Source: Micropterix aruncella
Lineage: Eukaryota; Arthropoda; Insecta; Lepidoptera; Micropterigidae
DNA: 64,000 nt
Assembly: GCA_944548615.1 (NCBI GenBank)
Contig: OX155973.1
Location: forward strand, 24,455,477-24,519,476
Direction of reading: 5' to 3'
Positions within the stretch are counted from its first letter, which is position 1; every line of letters starts with the position of its first letter. The notes under the pieces are model-generated. The model worked only from the letters and a program-made list of their open reading frames with translations. It had not been told where the DNA came from and did not search any database. The translations under genes were made by a program, and so were the position numbers. Positions 21,461 through 33,573 of the stretch are shown here, one piece after another.

Positions 21461-22310
21461 GTGATGAGAGGCAGAGGCACACTCAACCTGTCGGAACGTC
21501 AATAGTATTTTGCTTTTGGTAAATGGCCTGCAGCTGTTTGACGTAGATATTCAGTAAATAATTAATTATAATACCTCACTTTTGCAATATAAATACCCTA
21601 TCAGCTACTGCCCCATAATACTACTCCATATTTCATCCACGCATATGCATAGAAGATATAGGATATGGTGGCGGTTTTTGGATATGTTTTTTGATATAGT
21701 ACTTTCAATGCGTAACAAAATTTGTATACCTAGTTCTGATTATACCTCATCTATTGGCCTTCCAATTAAGATTTCCATCAATGCCTAAAAGTTTATAATT
21801 TCAACGTGTTCTATTGTTTGGTTATTATACATACAACGTTGATACTTAAGTTGTGAATCTGTAACCAATCACTTAGCACGATAAAACTTTCTGCTCGCGT
21901 TGTGTTTGGTCCACAATCAAAATTGAAGTATCATCCAGGAATATAACGATATTGCTCATTTTTGTTGATATAAGATTACTAATTATACGACTGCCCAACA
22001 GAAAAGGAGTGTAATGTGTTCAGGTTCATTTATGTATGCTTTCTGTTTCTTTATTTCCCCATAACTTCTAAACGCTTAAACCGATCTATAAATGTGCAAA
22101 TCGTTATGTCATCCCGAGTGTCATAGGGGTTACCTTAACTATCCAAATGTCAATAAATGAACATAATAATCGTGTTTAGTGTCAAATGAAAGGTCTGATT
22201 GAGGAAATTCCGGAAATATACCTGTATCTATATGGATAAATACATAAATGGAAAATACATAAACCACAAATATTTCATAAAAAAACCACAATAAAAAAAA
22301 AATATTCAGT
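21461..22310. other. Intron 2 stretch, no gene
   Basis: No coding signal. At about 22065-22130 (CTTAAACCGATCTATAAATG ... GAGTGTCATAGGGG) the sequence is reminiscent of the Helitron-like repeat at 40780-40930, but the similarity is weak. Confidence 0.35.
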
Positions 22311-22314
22311 CTTA

Positions 22315-23410
22315 GTATTCAGTATTCAATTTATTCATTCAGAATATACAATAAAGCATGAATTATGAATTAAAGCTAATTATCGCATATTAGAATTCGT
22401 CAGTTGCTAGTGATATATTAATAAATGTAATATAAAACTATTACAGCATAAATATTAATTCGACAATAGCGTTGACTAAAGTCAGCTTTACACGACAGAC
22501 AAATAAAATTTAAAAAAATATAGCTGAATCCATGTATATGAGTATACATATAAAATAGATAATTATTATAAGAATATTAATAGTCATCTTAGGCACTTTA
22601 TACAAAAAATAATCACACAATAGGAAGTATCAAAACAAAATTGGAAAAAACAACGTATGTATATGATCAGGTATGTTACATTACACATTGTAATCTACAT
22701 ATTAAATATTAAATTCATAATATTATTATTAAACAATAAGAACTAAAATGAGGTACCTGAAAGTTACATAGTAATGTTATTCCCATTTGAAAGAATTGGC
22801 ATGCTCAAAAAATCACCCAGCTTATAGAAAGCATGTGTGGATTGCAGCTTTTGTTTAATAAATCTTTTAAACTCCTTGGTTTCCATCTTTCTTGTGGAGA
22901 GTGGTAGCTGGTTAAAGAGCTTATAGCTCAAATATCCAAAGGACTTTTGTGTCTGCGTAAGGCGTACTTTAGGCAGGATAACGTCATCACGTCTGCGTGT
23001 ATTGTGGGAGTGCATATTCCCATTTACCCCTTGGTCATTAATATTTGATTTAGCATATAGTAGACATTGTAAAATATATTCAGACGTAAAAGTCAGTATT
23101 TTGTACTTAAGAAAATATGGTTCGCAGTGCGTGTCACGGGATACTCAATATAAATACAATAGCTCATTTTCTGTAACGGCAGTCATGTTTTTTATTCTTT
23201 TTAATAAATATTCTTGTATAAATTAGAAAAGGTAGACATTCTAAAATACTTCCCTGTGGAATCGAGTCGGAACGGATATATCCGATCATTCTGTTGCCCT
23301 CCTTATAGCAATCAATTTCTACCCACTGTTCCCTTCTGGATAGATATGACTTATTCCAGTCGTATGCTCTTCTCCTTATTCCTAGTTCATAAAATGTCCA
23401 CAATAAAATT
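22315..23410 (-). pseudogene. CR1/L2-like LINE, partial reverse transcriptase and C-terminus
   Basis: On the - strand, 23403 down to 23200 encodes YELGIRRRAYDWNKSYLSRR and PQGSILECLPFLIY, the block ending in the GVPQGSILGPLLFLIYxND motif. After an internal deletion, frames at about 23100-22764 give LTFTSEYILQCLLYAK, MHSHNTRRRDDVILPKVRL and SYKLFNQLPLSTRK. The 3' untranslated part runs down to about 22315. The gap between the motif blocks shows that part of the reverse transcriptase is deleted. A relative lies at 52083-52690. Confidence 0.72.
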
Positions 23411-23572
23411 TCATGGGATACACTTTACACGTCATACGCATTTCTACGCTCCGACTGACTGGAAACCCCCGACAATACTGAATTATTGTAAATAAATTAA
23501 TTTGCTAAATGTAACTGCCGACCTGGTGAAACTCGAAATGCGAAAACTAATAGGTATATTTTTGTTTGGCAG

Positions 23573-23717
23573 GTTTACAACCTCTCGAAGAACATCCAGG
23601 AAGACCACCTTCAGCACCTTCAACTGTTTGTAAATTATGGCCGCATGGCTCTTAAGGAGGACTCTCACAAACCCTTCCAGGACTTGTGGTTTCTCGTGCG
23701 CGACTTCGAAGGAGAAG
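23573..23717 (+). CDS. Atlastin-like GTPase 1, exon 3 (RD motif)
   Basis: Acceptor TTTGGCAG. It encodes [20 protein letters not shown], then [20 protein letters not shown] and EGE. VYNLSxNIQEDxLQxLQLFxxYGR is a signature of animal atlastins, and LVRD is the G4-equivalent RD motif that contacts the guanine. It ends one base into a glutamate codon before GTAATG (23718). Position assignment relies on the frame of the antisense open stretch as well as the acceptor. Confidence 0.93.
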
Positions 23718-24104
23718 GTAATGTAGCCTTTTTTCTCCAGTTGTTCGCAGACACGTCACTAAGTTCCAGTGAAATCGGCGAAGAGAAATCAGGGAGTTTT
23801 TGGTAGTCGCTGATCGGAGCCGAAGAATCCCTTTCGATGACGATGGCTACAATTGCAATTTACTTTCCCGGCCAATCAACGGTTAGGGAAAGTATGTGAA
23901 CAGGCTAAACATGTTATTTTGAGAGGACGGAAATATTTATTCTCCAGTTGTTGCAATCTTGCTATAGTCGTGGATTTTATATTACAATTTTAAGACGTTT
24001 CAAGAATAGCAGGGGAGACCGCGCAGGTCTTGGGGTTGGCCCTTTCGGGGCGGTTAAGAAACCAATCAGCAGGAGTCAATGTGTCAATCATGTGTTAATT
24101 CCAG

Positions 24105-24331
24105 AGCACGGGTTCCCATTGGGTGCGGTGGGCGGCGATCGTCTGCTCGACGAGGCCTTCTCTATAAGCAGCGAGGTGTCGGACGACAAGAGCATGGCCT
24201 CTCTGCGCTCGGACATCCGAGACTGCTTCTCGAGAGTTTCCTGCTTCCTGCTGCCGCACCCCGGAGACACCGTCAGGAAAGCCAATTACAACGGCAACCT
24301 CAAACTCCTCAAAGCCGATTTTAAACACCAC
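24105..24331 (+). CDS. Atlastin-like GTPase 1, exon 4 (guanine cap, end of GTPase domain)
   Basis: After TTAATTCCAG (ending 24104) the exon completes a glutamate codon and reads HGFPLGAVGGDRLLDEAF, SLRSDIRDCFSRVSCFLLPH and PGDTVRKANYNGNLKLLKAD. The IRxCFxxVSCFLLPHPG block is a hallmark of atlastins. Compared with vertebrate atlastins the PYEFSYGxxGG loop is replaced by HGFPLGAVGG. It ends in phase 0 at GTAAGT (24332). Confidence 0.94.
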
Positions 24332-24715
24332 GTAAGTCGCACTTTCTCTTCTTTCGTTCGGCATATTTTTGCCATTAGTAAGCCAGCAACGAGTACAACA
24401 GAGCGAGACGGCATAATATCAGTCTGCACAACAGTTTTCAAAATTAATGCATGGAAAGCGATATCCACTAAACAAAGAGGATTGGATTGTTGATTCAGCT
24501 GCATGGATCGGACAGTGAGATAGACCTCTCATCTGAACTCATGTAATTTAAAGGCGGTCATCGCGATTTACAGATATTATTATAAATATGTATTTTTTTA
24601 ATTTCTTGGCACGTCCAATTAATTATAATATATAGGAGTAATTGACACATTGTTTAAATCCATGTAATTGTATATGCCAGATGTACATTGCCAGAATCTC
24701 GTATTTCGCTTTCAG

Positions 24716-24943
24716 GTGCAAGTATTGACGGAGCAGCTGCTGTCGCCCAGCCGTCTGGTCACGAAGAAAGTCCATGGGAAACCGCTGAAGGCATACCAAG
24801 TGGCTGACCTCCTCAAAAAGTACTCCACGATCTTCAACGGCAACGATCTGCCAACTCCGAAGTCAGTGTTCGAAGCGACCGCTGAGGCCAACAACTTCGC
24901 CGCTATAAAGGCCTCCAAAAATTACTATTTGACCGAAATGAAG
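24716..24943 (+). CDS. Atlastin-like GTPase 1, exon 5 (start of helical bundle)
   Basis: Acceptor GCTTTCAG (ending 24715), donor GTGGGT (24944), both phase 0. It encodes VQVLTEQLLSPSRLVTKKV, LKAYQVADLLKKYSTIFN, GNDLPTPKSVFEATAEANNF and AAIKASKNYYLTEM. The LLSPxxLVxKxxxG...DLLKxYxxIFxGxxLPxPKSxxxATAEANN series is the linker and first helix of the atlastin middle domain, which swings during membrane tethering. Confidence 0.94.
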
Positions 24944-25289
24944 GTGGGTACCGCTTAAATCTACAAAAATAAGGGTCGACTTCCAGAATAGTAAGTGAAG
25001 AAAGCATACAGTTTTATTTTTTTTTTTTCGATGGCCTGTGGGAGCAAATCCTTAGCCTATGCTAGGTCATCAAAAATAGTCGCGAGTTTAACACCCGGGC
25101 ATACTATGTTTCATAGACTATTTAATAGATTGCAACTGCGTTATATGAAGCCGTTGATGTTCTCCTGATAAAAAATCCCCCAGTATTTGCTAGACCTAGG
25201 CCTTTAGCATCGGGTAAGTACGAGTTCGTCATAAAGAAATTTGATTGAACTGAACTGAAATTTGATTGATGGAACTGAACATATATGTA
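24944..25289. other. Intron 5, first part
   Basis: A T-rich run at 25011-25029 followed by CGATGGCCTGTGGGAGC looks like the poly(A) end of a - strand retroposon, but the family is not recognised. Nothing else. Confidence 0.35.
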
Positions 25290-26136
25290 GAGCTAGTTCT
25301 TCTCCTTAGACCAGTCCTTTACAGTCAAAATGAAGAACGAAAAACTTCGACCCTGTGTCGATTAAACAGCTTTGGAAGCGCAGATCGATTTCCAATTACC
25401 CGCCTGCAAGACTACTTATAACATGCAAAGGAAGATATTTTCACTACCATCGATTTAGTAGGAGCATATAATCAGATTGCCATACATGAGCGCCATACTT
25501 CCAAGACGGCAATGACAAAATTATTAGTTTTTTTTTTAATTTCTCAAAGGTTTCTTCGGTTTGCGAACTTCGGGCCAGACTTTCACCGTTTCAGGTCAGA
25601 AATCTCGAAACATCGATGACATTTTTATTATGTCGCCAGAGTGTTGCCAAGTGTTGGTCTTGACTAGTCGCCGATTTCAGCAGAAAAGATAGCCTAAAGT
25701 AGCCGTTTTGAAAAAAAAAAATTTTTTGCTAATAAAAAGGATTGCAGGCCATAGCTATAATAGAAGAATTGAAATCATTCTAGGCCGTTACAGATATTTT
25801 TAAAAAATGATCGAGATTAGTAGGTACATAAAAAAAACAAACATTGGATAAAACAAGATTGTATGATAAAATAGAACAAAATTACCTAGATACTACTAAG
25901 ATTACCATTTTTTATAAAGCTACTATATTTATGAACACGATACCATGAACCATACATAAATGTACAATGTACTATTACCAATTACCTATAATAATTACAT
26001 TATTGGAAAAAAAACTAATTTTCATAACTAGGTAGGTACTTTAAACTTTTACACAGAAAGTTTGCAAAAATCAATTACATGCTTACAAAAAACAATTACG
26101 TAATATTAAACTAAGCCATACCAAGTTAAGGTTAAA

Positions 26137-26951
26137 GGATGATTCATGCTACACCGGGCCGGGGCCGGGCCGGGCCCCGGCCGAGTCGTTTCCAACGTGC
26201 TCCGGCCGGGGCAGTCATTCATGCTACACCGGGCGTGACCGGGCTGTTTCCGAGTTTATTTATCCCACGACCATGTCCGCGATAACTAGTAGAATAGAAT
26301 AGAATAGAATAACTTTAATGTGCTATAAAAACATAACTTAATGAATATTACGCTGGTTTTATAAAAAAGACAATTTATGCACAAATGGCGGACTTATCTA
26401 ACTAGTGTTGCGTCCATCTATTTTGGCGATAATAATATTTTTTAATTTCTATTTTCGCTTGATTATTAATGCAATTTTCACAACTTGAGTTGGCAGCTAT
26501 TGCAATTGCCTTTGAAGATGAAGTATTGGAAACACGAACTGAATCTTATAAAAGAAGATGGAGTGTACATCCAGCCTGGAGAAAACGACAATCGGAGGGA
26601 GAATTCGCCACGCTCTACAAGGAATTAATAGATGATGAGAGCAAATTTTACGGTTATTTTAGGATGTCTAAAGAATGCTTTAGTATATTTCTTGGAAAAA
26701 TAAAACGTGATTTAACCAAACAAAATTCAAGATTTCTGAAGCATATCTCTCCCATTGAACGATTAGCAGACCGGAGCCGGGAAAACAATATCCACCGCCA
26801 ATTCGACGCCGTGCTCCGGTCGTGGCACGGCCGGGCACGGCCGGAGCACGGCCAAGCATGAATTGCTTCATACAAAAGTATACTATAGATATCTGACCGT
26901 GTCCCGGCCGGGGTCCGGCCCGGCCCCGGCCCAGTGTAGCATGAATCATCC
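26137..26951 (+). mobile_element. Internally deleted PIF/Harbinger element
   Basis: The inverted termini are GGATGATTCATGCTACACCG and, from the right, GGATGATTCATGCTACACTG, followed by G/C-rich GGCCGGGGCCGGG subterminal repeats. The + strand frame at 26469-26780 encodes ESYKRRWSVHPAWRKR, EGEFATLYKELIDDESKFYG and YFRMSKECFSIFLGK, the N-terminus of Harbinger nucleases (RxxWVHP, GEFxxL, YFRMS). It breaks off after SPIERLA, before the catalytic residues. A 3-bp target duplication could not be fixed. Confidence 0.85.
26287..26311. repeat. (AGAAT)n microsatellite
   Basis: About four AGAAT units directly after TAGT, inside the Harbinger element and before its ORF. Confidence 0.85.
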
Positions 26952-27178
26952 TTTACAAGGGGAAAAAACATTACAAGTTACCCATTAATAAACAATTTCG
27001 GCACCATTAATAAACAAAATCGTTGTCGCCGTACAAATTGAAATCGAAAAACTGGTGTAGCCTAAATCGGCGACAGGCGATTTTTGGTATATTTTGGTCG
27101 CCGGTGACCCATTGGAGGTAGCCTAAATGGCGACATATCGCCTAAGTTGGCAACACTGCGCCAGACGAGTAAAGCACA

Positions 27179-28098
27179 CCACTGATCATATAAATAAGAT
27201 GCGGAACTCAGTACATTTGAATCGAAATTCACTTTTGTTAGTACCAGCGACTATAATATAGCCAACAGCACAAAAACCGCATTGCAGCCAACCGTCGCAA
27301 TTTCTTGTAGAATGTGTCTGTCACACTCTTTTTCAACACTCTGGTTTTAGCAGAATGGCAACCCTCTGGTCTTGCGAAATGGCAACATCTGACCAATGCA
27401 ATAGTTATCATTAACCAGCCTATTTATCGATATCGATAAAAACGCCACAAGCCAGCGCAGCCCACCTATCGATATCGATAAAATCGCCACAAGCCAGTGT
27501 AGCCCACCCTTACCGGATACATAAATCGATAGAAATAAAAACAAAATTACGAATCAAGCATACGGTTTATTGATGTCTCGTATTAAAATAAATATTAATA
27601 CCTACTATGAAAAAATGTGCCATTAAAAATACTGCCATAAAAGACACTCACACCCTCAGGTTCTCCTCTCTTGCGCCTAATTAGTCCGCAAACTATGTAC
27701 ACATTTCTTATACATCGTCACTTCCCGAGAGGCGGCACAAAACTCGAAAAACCCAAAATGAAGCCGGTAAGACGTAAAACACAAGTGACGCAGCAAACGG
27801 TAAGCAAACAACGCACATAAGACGCACCATTGATCACACGCACGACTGACAGCAGAGCGGAAGCGGTGTGCGGACGCTATGCGTGCGTATGCGCAGCAAA
27901 ATGCGCAGTATGTGCGATGGTCAGACAGAGCAAAGACAATATACAGCTCGCGGAAAAGTAGGCAGACGCGTCTCGCAGGCTGACAACCGCATTTCGTGTT
28001 ATTGTGGCATAGTTAAGTTGCCACCTTGATAGTCGCTGGCTCCATACAAATTTTCTTTCTATGGAAGTGGCCGCCCACTGAAGCACACCGTGAACTTG
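27179..28098. repeat. 0.92 kb tandem repeat unit, copy 1 (R part 27179-27601, S part 27602-28098)
   Basis: Both unit starts share CCACTGATCATATAAATAAG (27179 and 28099), a 920-bp period. The R part carries TATAAATAAG near its left end and, at 27420-27512, two tandem ~44-bp units each with CTATCGATATCGATAAA; TATCGATA is the DREF-type promoter motif of insects. The S part, - strand, has a start like a THAP domain but is shifted by an extra TGTA at about 27694. Whether R is an LTR, a promoter module or part of a transposon is not decided. Confidence 0.7.
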
Positions 28099-28522
28099 CC
28101 ACTGATCATATAAATAAGATGCGGAACTCAGTACATTTGAATCGAAATTCACTTATGTTAGTACCGGGGACTATAATATAGCCAACAGCACAAAAACCGC
28201 ATTGCAGCCAACCGTCGCAATTTCTTGTAGAATGTGTCTGTCACACCCTTTTTCAACACTCTGGTTTTAGCAGAATGGCAACCCTCTGGTCTTGCGAAAT
28301 GGCAACATCTGACCAATGCAATAGTTAATCATTAACCAGCCTATTTATCGATATCGATAAAAACGCCACAGGCCAGCGCAGCCCACCTATCGATATCGAT
28401 AAAAACGCCACAAGCCAGCGTAGCCCACCCTTACCGGATACATAAATCGATAGAAATAAAAACAAAATTACGAATCAAGCATACGGTTTATTGATGTCTC
28501 GTATTAGAATAAATATTAATAC
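28099..28522. repeat. 0.92 kb tandem repeat unit, copy 2, R part
   Basis: Nearly identical to 27179-27601, including the paired CTATCGATATCGATAAA blocks. It is cut at AATAC (28518-28522) by the BEL-1 element; its S part continues at 37385. Confidence 0.85.
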
Positions 28523-29972
28523 TGGCTGGGATTTTTACCCGGTTTGCATAAATCCACTTTACTTGTGAATTTACGCGACCCCCTTTGTGCTGGGTAATTA
28601 CCCCTTCGATTATCTTCAATGGTTTTCACCTTGGACTGTATTCAAATGGTAATCACTCACCAGCTAGGTTGGTTTTTCTCTCAGGGGTGGTTGTCTCGAA
28701 CGATTGGTGGATTCCAACCTCACAAGGAAATTAGTTCGGAGAGAGGCTTCCGTGATAGAACCTCACTTTCCTCAGGTCACGCAGGATAAGCTTCCGTCGA
28801 AAATAAACACTTTTTATTCGCGAGACTTTCTTTTATTCGGTCACTTATCTTTACTTTTACATCGAGTTCCGAGTACTTATAATTTACACTAAGTCCTCGG
28901 TGCGGAGGTCGCGGCGCGTTCGCGCTGACCCTTTGCAAATTTAAAACTGAAGCTTTCGCTCTTTTCTGCCCTCGATCGCCTTACATTTTTTTAAGATAGC
29001 GACCGCCCTTACCTTTCATTGGTCTATCTCCTTCCAAAAATTTCTAAACACACCCCCATAAATGCACCGCACACGTATTATCCAATCACGAGACAGGGCG
29101 CATAACAGATGCAACCCCGTTTGAAAGAGACATCGCAATCATGCTTCCTCGCTTGCACGCTAGAGCGAGAAGCGAATACACTAGTTGTCTCTGTCTTACA
29201 TTTAAACATTTTATAGACGTATTATTTGCCTAATTTAAATGAAAAGAATCTACCCTAGTACGGGCATTAACCTAGTTGGGTAGTTTTTTAACACATAATT
29301 TTCGTAATACTTCCTCTTAAATAAAGCATTATTATTATTATTATTATTGTTATTACAGATTCTCGTCGCAAACGCCACCTTTCCCCAGTACATATTGTCT
29401 TAAACATAGGTTAGTTTCCGATCATTAGTAACAAGTTAATATTAATGTTAGATCGTTAATTAGGCTAATTAAATTGTCTCTCCTAGCGCTTTACTTTACA
29501 TTAAACGAAATACTATATGCTATGCTTAAATTAATTAATCATGCAATTTTCTTTACATTTTAACCTATATTATTTCTAGGGTGAATTGTGGGATTTGGAG
29601 TATGTATGATTTTTTTGTAACGTCCACGGTTGTTATTTCGTAGTCTTTTTCCCGTCGCCTCGCCCGGGGATTTATCGTTACCATGTGTTACTAAGGGGTC
29701 TTCTCACGATTTATTTTGAATGGGAACGGTGGTGGGTCGCCGAAGTTTCGCGTTTCAGGGTCGGCAGCTCGTTTATTTTATAGCCCCTTTCTGTCCTTTC
29801 CTTTGAGTTATCAGATATTTTTCAAGGAATCTCATATCCTCGGCGTCCGTGACTAATTATGTTTCCTACCCTTTGTAAGAGGGTCTCACTTTTTGGGAAG
29901 ATTTATCGGCGTTGGCGTCCGCTCTCGTGCCTTTGGGCCTGCGCCCGCTGATCTGTCGGATATTCTGAACCA
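28523..29972 (-). repeat. BEL-1 3' LTR
   Basis: On the + strand it runs from TGGCTGGGATTTTTACCC to ATTCTGAACCA. In element orientation it is the 3' LTR, next to the polypurine tract. It contains an (ATT)7-like run at about 29328-29350 that has the same length in the other LTR. Confidence 0.95.
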
Positions 29973-29990
29973 TTCCCCCCCCCCCCAATG
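29973..29990 (-). other. BEL-1 polypurine tract
   Basis: On the - strand a run of about twelve G followed by AA sits directly before the 3' LTR start TGGTTCAG. It would prime plus-strand DNA synthesis. Confidence 0.8.
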
Positions 29991-30328
29991 GGCTCTGAGC
30001 CTCATTGGCTCCTGTCTACATCTTTTTGGTTTACCTAATTTACATTTTATTCACATAATCCAGTCTTATTTTTTACTCATTCGCCTATGGGATTCTACTT
30101 AACTAAATGTCAGGTTCAAATTTTTCTCATTGGTCTAGTGAGGGGACAGATCCTTCTCATTCAACCAATGAGAATTTCTCATTATTCTACTTAGGATATG
30201 TACCGCTTTCCGTTAACTTTCGTTTTTCATTTCTTACGAGACAAACGTCAACTTGCGTTTTCACTTTTAAATTCTAGCTAGACTATTTTTATTTTCTACT
30301 GTGACGAATAGACTTTCGCTTTTTCCAC

Positions 30329-31615
30329 TTAGACATTAGTGACAGTTGTTTCTGCCTGATCAGCTGTTGTATGTATTTTTACAAGTTTACTGACAGGGCG
30401 CCTATACACTTTCCCGTCCACTAATAGGTCTACTATTCGCACTTGGCCTGTTTTGTCAGGGAAAACTTGAGTTACCCGACCCCTGGCCCACCTTCCGCGT
30501 TCGAGGGAAGGATCTAACAGGACTACTAAGTCTCCGATTTTTAACGGAGTTCCCTTTGTCGCCCACTTAGGTCGTTTAACCAACAATGGAAGTACTTCTT
30601 TCGACCACCGGTACCAGAAAGTATCAGCAAGTATTTGCGATTGTTTCCAGTGATTTTTGTTAGATAACTCAGTTGTATTATTCTGACCTACCGCTGTACT
30701 ATCATCTGCATGGCCTAATAGGAAATCTGCGGGTGTGAGGGGTCTCTCATCCCGAGTATCTAGAGATATATACGAGAGCGGCCTGTTGTTCATCATCGCT
30801 GAGACTTCGCATAATAATGTTCTCAGCACATCTTCATTTGGCGCTCGCTCCTTTAATATAGCATATAACGATTTTTTTGCCGTTTTTATCTGACTCTCCC
30901 AAACTCCACCGAAATGGGGTCCTGAAGGAGGGGAGAAACTCCATTTTATCTCGTCGGCACTTAGACGATCCCTTATTTCATGGTTGTCGATAGCTGACAA
31001 AACTTTTCTTAATTCAGCGTCCGCACCGCGGAACCCAGTGGCATTGTCGCTCATAATTTCCCGCGGCTTCCCCCTGGCTGCTATAAAACGTCTTATAGCT
31101 AACAAGGCCGAGCTGGTTGACAAATCTCCAGCTAGTTCGATATGGGTCGCTCTCGTGTTAAAACAAGTGAAAAGTAAACCATATCGTTTTTCCACTTTCT
31201 TTCGATTAGTGACGAAAAACGGCCCAAAGGCGTCCAAACCTACAGTGTGGAAACAGCGCCGTCGGGTGGTTATTCGCGCGGATGTGAGTTGGCCCATTTG
31301 CGCGGTCATAGGCTTCGCGCGCCGGATAGTGCAATAGACACATTCTCGTGAGATCTTTTTTACCGTTTGTCGCGCTCCAATGACCCAAAACTGTTCTCTT
31401 AGCACTGATAAAATTAATTCAGCGCCGCCGTGAGCATTAACCTCGTGTAAATGTTTCACGAGTAACACCGTGAATCTATCCTTACCGTGTAATATATATG
31501 GCCTTTTTGTGTCGAAAAGTGTGTCTTTAGCATTTTCGATCCGACCTCCTAGCCGTATTAACCCTTCCGCGTCGATATACGCGTTCAATCCGAACAGACG
31601 GCTGTCTTTCGGCAA
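30329..31615 (-). pseudogene. BEL-1 integrase portion of a broken polyprotein
   Basis: This open frame starts mid-polyprotein because a 98-bp deletion upstream shifts the frame. It carries the zinc-binding HLHEVNAHGG ... CVYC module, the core with LDAFGPF (first D), MSDNATGF (second D) and GPHFGGVWE (E), and the C-terminal GDLVVLL/RWARGRV domain (DUF5641-like). All three catalytic acids are present, but the frame has no natural start. It differs from BEL-2 at scattered residues. Confidence 0.9.
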
Positions 31616-33440
31616 TATTTTCTGATGACGTATCAGGTCTATCTCGTGTGCGAAAATTCGATGTTGTGATTCCTTGATCAGAAATTTTTTTCCGGTTGCG
31701 ATATCGTCGCTTTCGAGTACTCTTGACGTGTTTTTTTTCTGTCGTTGTTAGTACAAGTTTTGTCTTATATTCTAACAATGCTCTCTCTTCCGGTTTCGGA
31801 TCGGTTGGCTCCTGGAGCGGCCAGTGTTCTCTACTGCCACGCAAGAATGCAGGTCCTGCGAACCATCTACCTTCCGGGCTTAAATCTATCTTGGTGGTAT
31901 TCCGTGTGCCATCATCAGCGGGGTTGTCGCTCCCCGCTAACCAATGCCACTGTCTTGGAGACGTGAGCTCATCGATCACACCTAGTCTATTGGCTACAAA
32001 CTGGAGGTGACATTCCTTTTGTGACAAAATCCACCACCACACATTTTTAGAGTCTGTCCACATAAAGACGTCATCGAAACTTAATGCGCTTTCTTGTTTT
32101 ATTTTTGAGGCCAGTTCAGCACCTAACAGCGCCGCAGTCAGTTCTAACCTGGGGATTGTCAGTTTGCCTTTCAAAGGTGCCACTCGAGTTTTGCTAGCCA
32201 TAAAAGATACCTTGTGCTCGCCGCTACAGCCTGTAATCCTAACATATGCAACAGCACACATCGCCTTTTCAGACGAATCGCAGAATACGTGCAATTGCCT
32301 TTTTTCACCCGCTTGTTTGGTGGCGCCATTATAACGTGAGATTCGCACACCTTGCGCTAATCTCAGTTCTTGCAACCACCGAAGCCAATATTTAACTACA
32401 TCGCTCGGGATCTCGTCGTCCCAGGCCACTCGGCTACTCCATACCTGCTGCATGATCAGTTTAGCCCTTATAGTGAGCGGTGAAAGCGCACCCATTGGAT
32501 CCCATAGCTGCATTATTAATTTTAGGGCTTCCCGCTTCGACGGAATCTTATTTCCCGTCGTCAGATCTTCGCTGAGGCGGTCCATGCTCACATTAAATGC
32601 TAACTGATCAGAGGCAGGTAACCACGTCAAGCCTAATATACGTTGTGACGTCAACTCACCCTTTTCCAGAGATACTTGCGCGAGCGCGCGGTTTTCTTCT
32701 GGTATCCCGGTTAAAGCCTCGTTTTTATTTGAAGCCCAACCGGACATAGTGAAATTCCCAGCTTTATTAATCAAATTACTTTCCCTGATGACTTGTTTTG
32801 CTTCCTCTAACGTGTCTACCCCCGACAGCAAATCATCAACGTACGAATCGCGCTCTATTATTTTTACAGCCGCTGGGTACTGGTCCTTAAACCGAGCAGC
32901 GTTTTTATTTTTTACGTAGATCGCGGAGGCCGGGGAGCTACAACTACCGAATATTAGACAGTCCATTTTTAATATTTTTGGAGGACTTTCACGCTGGAAA
33001 CCTCGCCAGAGAAACAGCTGACTGAAGCTATCTTCCTCTTTCACTTTTATCCGAAGATACATATCTCTTATGTCGGCCGTGAAAGCGATTGCATTTTCAC
33101 GGAATCGTAATAAAATTCCTAATATGCTATTTAAATAGTCTGGTCCACCTAATAACATGCTATTTAGTGACCCGCCTGCGCCCGAGGACGCAGCGTCGTG
33201 AACGACACGAATTTTGTCTTTCTTCGCGGGGTGAATAACCCCCAGGTGCGGAAGAAATAACACTCGAGGGCGGTTTTTTAATTGTTTTTCCTCGACTTCC
33301 GAAGCATACCCCTCAGCTAGATATCTCTCTATCTGCTGGCAGTATTTTTCTCCATAAAGACGGTCGGAGTCCATTTTCCGTTCCACTGACCTCAGCCGAG
33401 TCATTGCCATGTCTCGGTTATCTGGTACGGAAAAGTTCAC
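31527..33440 (-). pseudogene. BEL-1 reverse transcriptase and RNase H portion
   Basis: The frame has the BEL reverse transcriptase order: KIRVVHDAASSG, FTADIRDMYLRI, the YVDD active site (DSYVDDLLSG), then RNase H with LHVFCDSSEKAM and WTDSKNVW. It is cut off from Gag by an upstream stop and a one-base insertion. Its last ~70 residues are an out-of-frame tail created by the 98-bp deletion, overlapping the integrase frame. Confidence 0.9.
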
Positions 33441-33573
33441 CTCTTTCCATAACAGACCTGTCTCCCAGACTCCATTTTTTTAAAGAAGTAGTATCTTCTA
33501 AGATTTTTTCAGCCCTAACATCGGCCTGAAGCTTTCGCTTTTTCTGTGGCCAATCGTACTCTAGCTTCAGATT

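Larger units (their letters stand above)
25641..27158. mobile_element. hAT-like non-autonomous element inserted in the Gypsy fragment
   Basis: Ends are GTGTTGCCAA (25641-25650) and TTGGCAACAC (27147-27156); CAGTGTTGCCAA-type termini are common in hAT elements. The flanks repeat CGCCAGA (25634-25640 and 27159-27165), a 7-bp identical core of a likely 8-bp duplication. Subterminal GTAGCCTAAA and GGCGA motifs recur near both ends. It has no transposase of its own; a Harbinger-type element is nested at 26137-26951. Confidence 0.65.
25290..27178 (+). pseudogene. Ty3/Gypsy reverse transcriptase fragment, split by a hAT-like element
   Basis: Frames at 25340-25530 give RPCVD, a stop, ALEAQIDFQLPAC, TTIDLVGAYNQIAIHER and TSKTAMTK, the Gypsy reverse transcriptase order (RPCxDYRxLN, FTxxDLxxAYxQIxIxE, KTAFxT). 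The part up to 25640 ends with a IDDIFIMSP-like segment (YxDDxxxxS, with the active-site aspartates) and resumes at 27159 as PDE. Multiple shifts and stops. The insert between is a separate entry. Confidence 0.7.

Noticed and set aside
23948..24493. A 181-residue gene spanning exon 4 of the GTPase
   Set aside because: Only the part between CAG (24104) and GTAAGT (24332) resembles atlastin; the ends are intron read-through.
28704..28892. 62-residue frame present twice (28704 and 36116)
   Set aside because: It lies in the BEL-1 LTR and is duplicated with it; no start context, and BEL-2 LTRs do not keep it.
30984..31337. 117-residue + strand open frame in BEL-1 (and 45157-45510 in BEL-2)
   Set aside because: Antisense shadow of the integrase coding sequence, conserved only because the integrase is.
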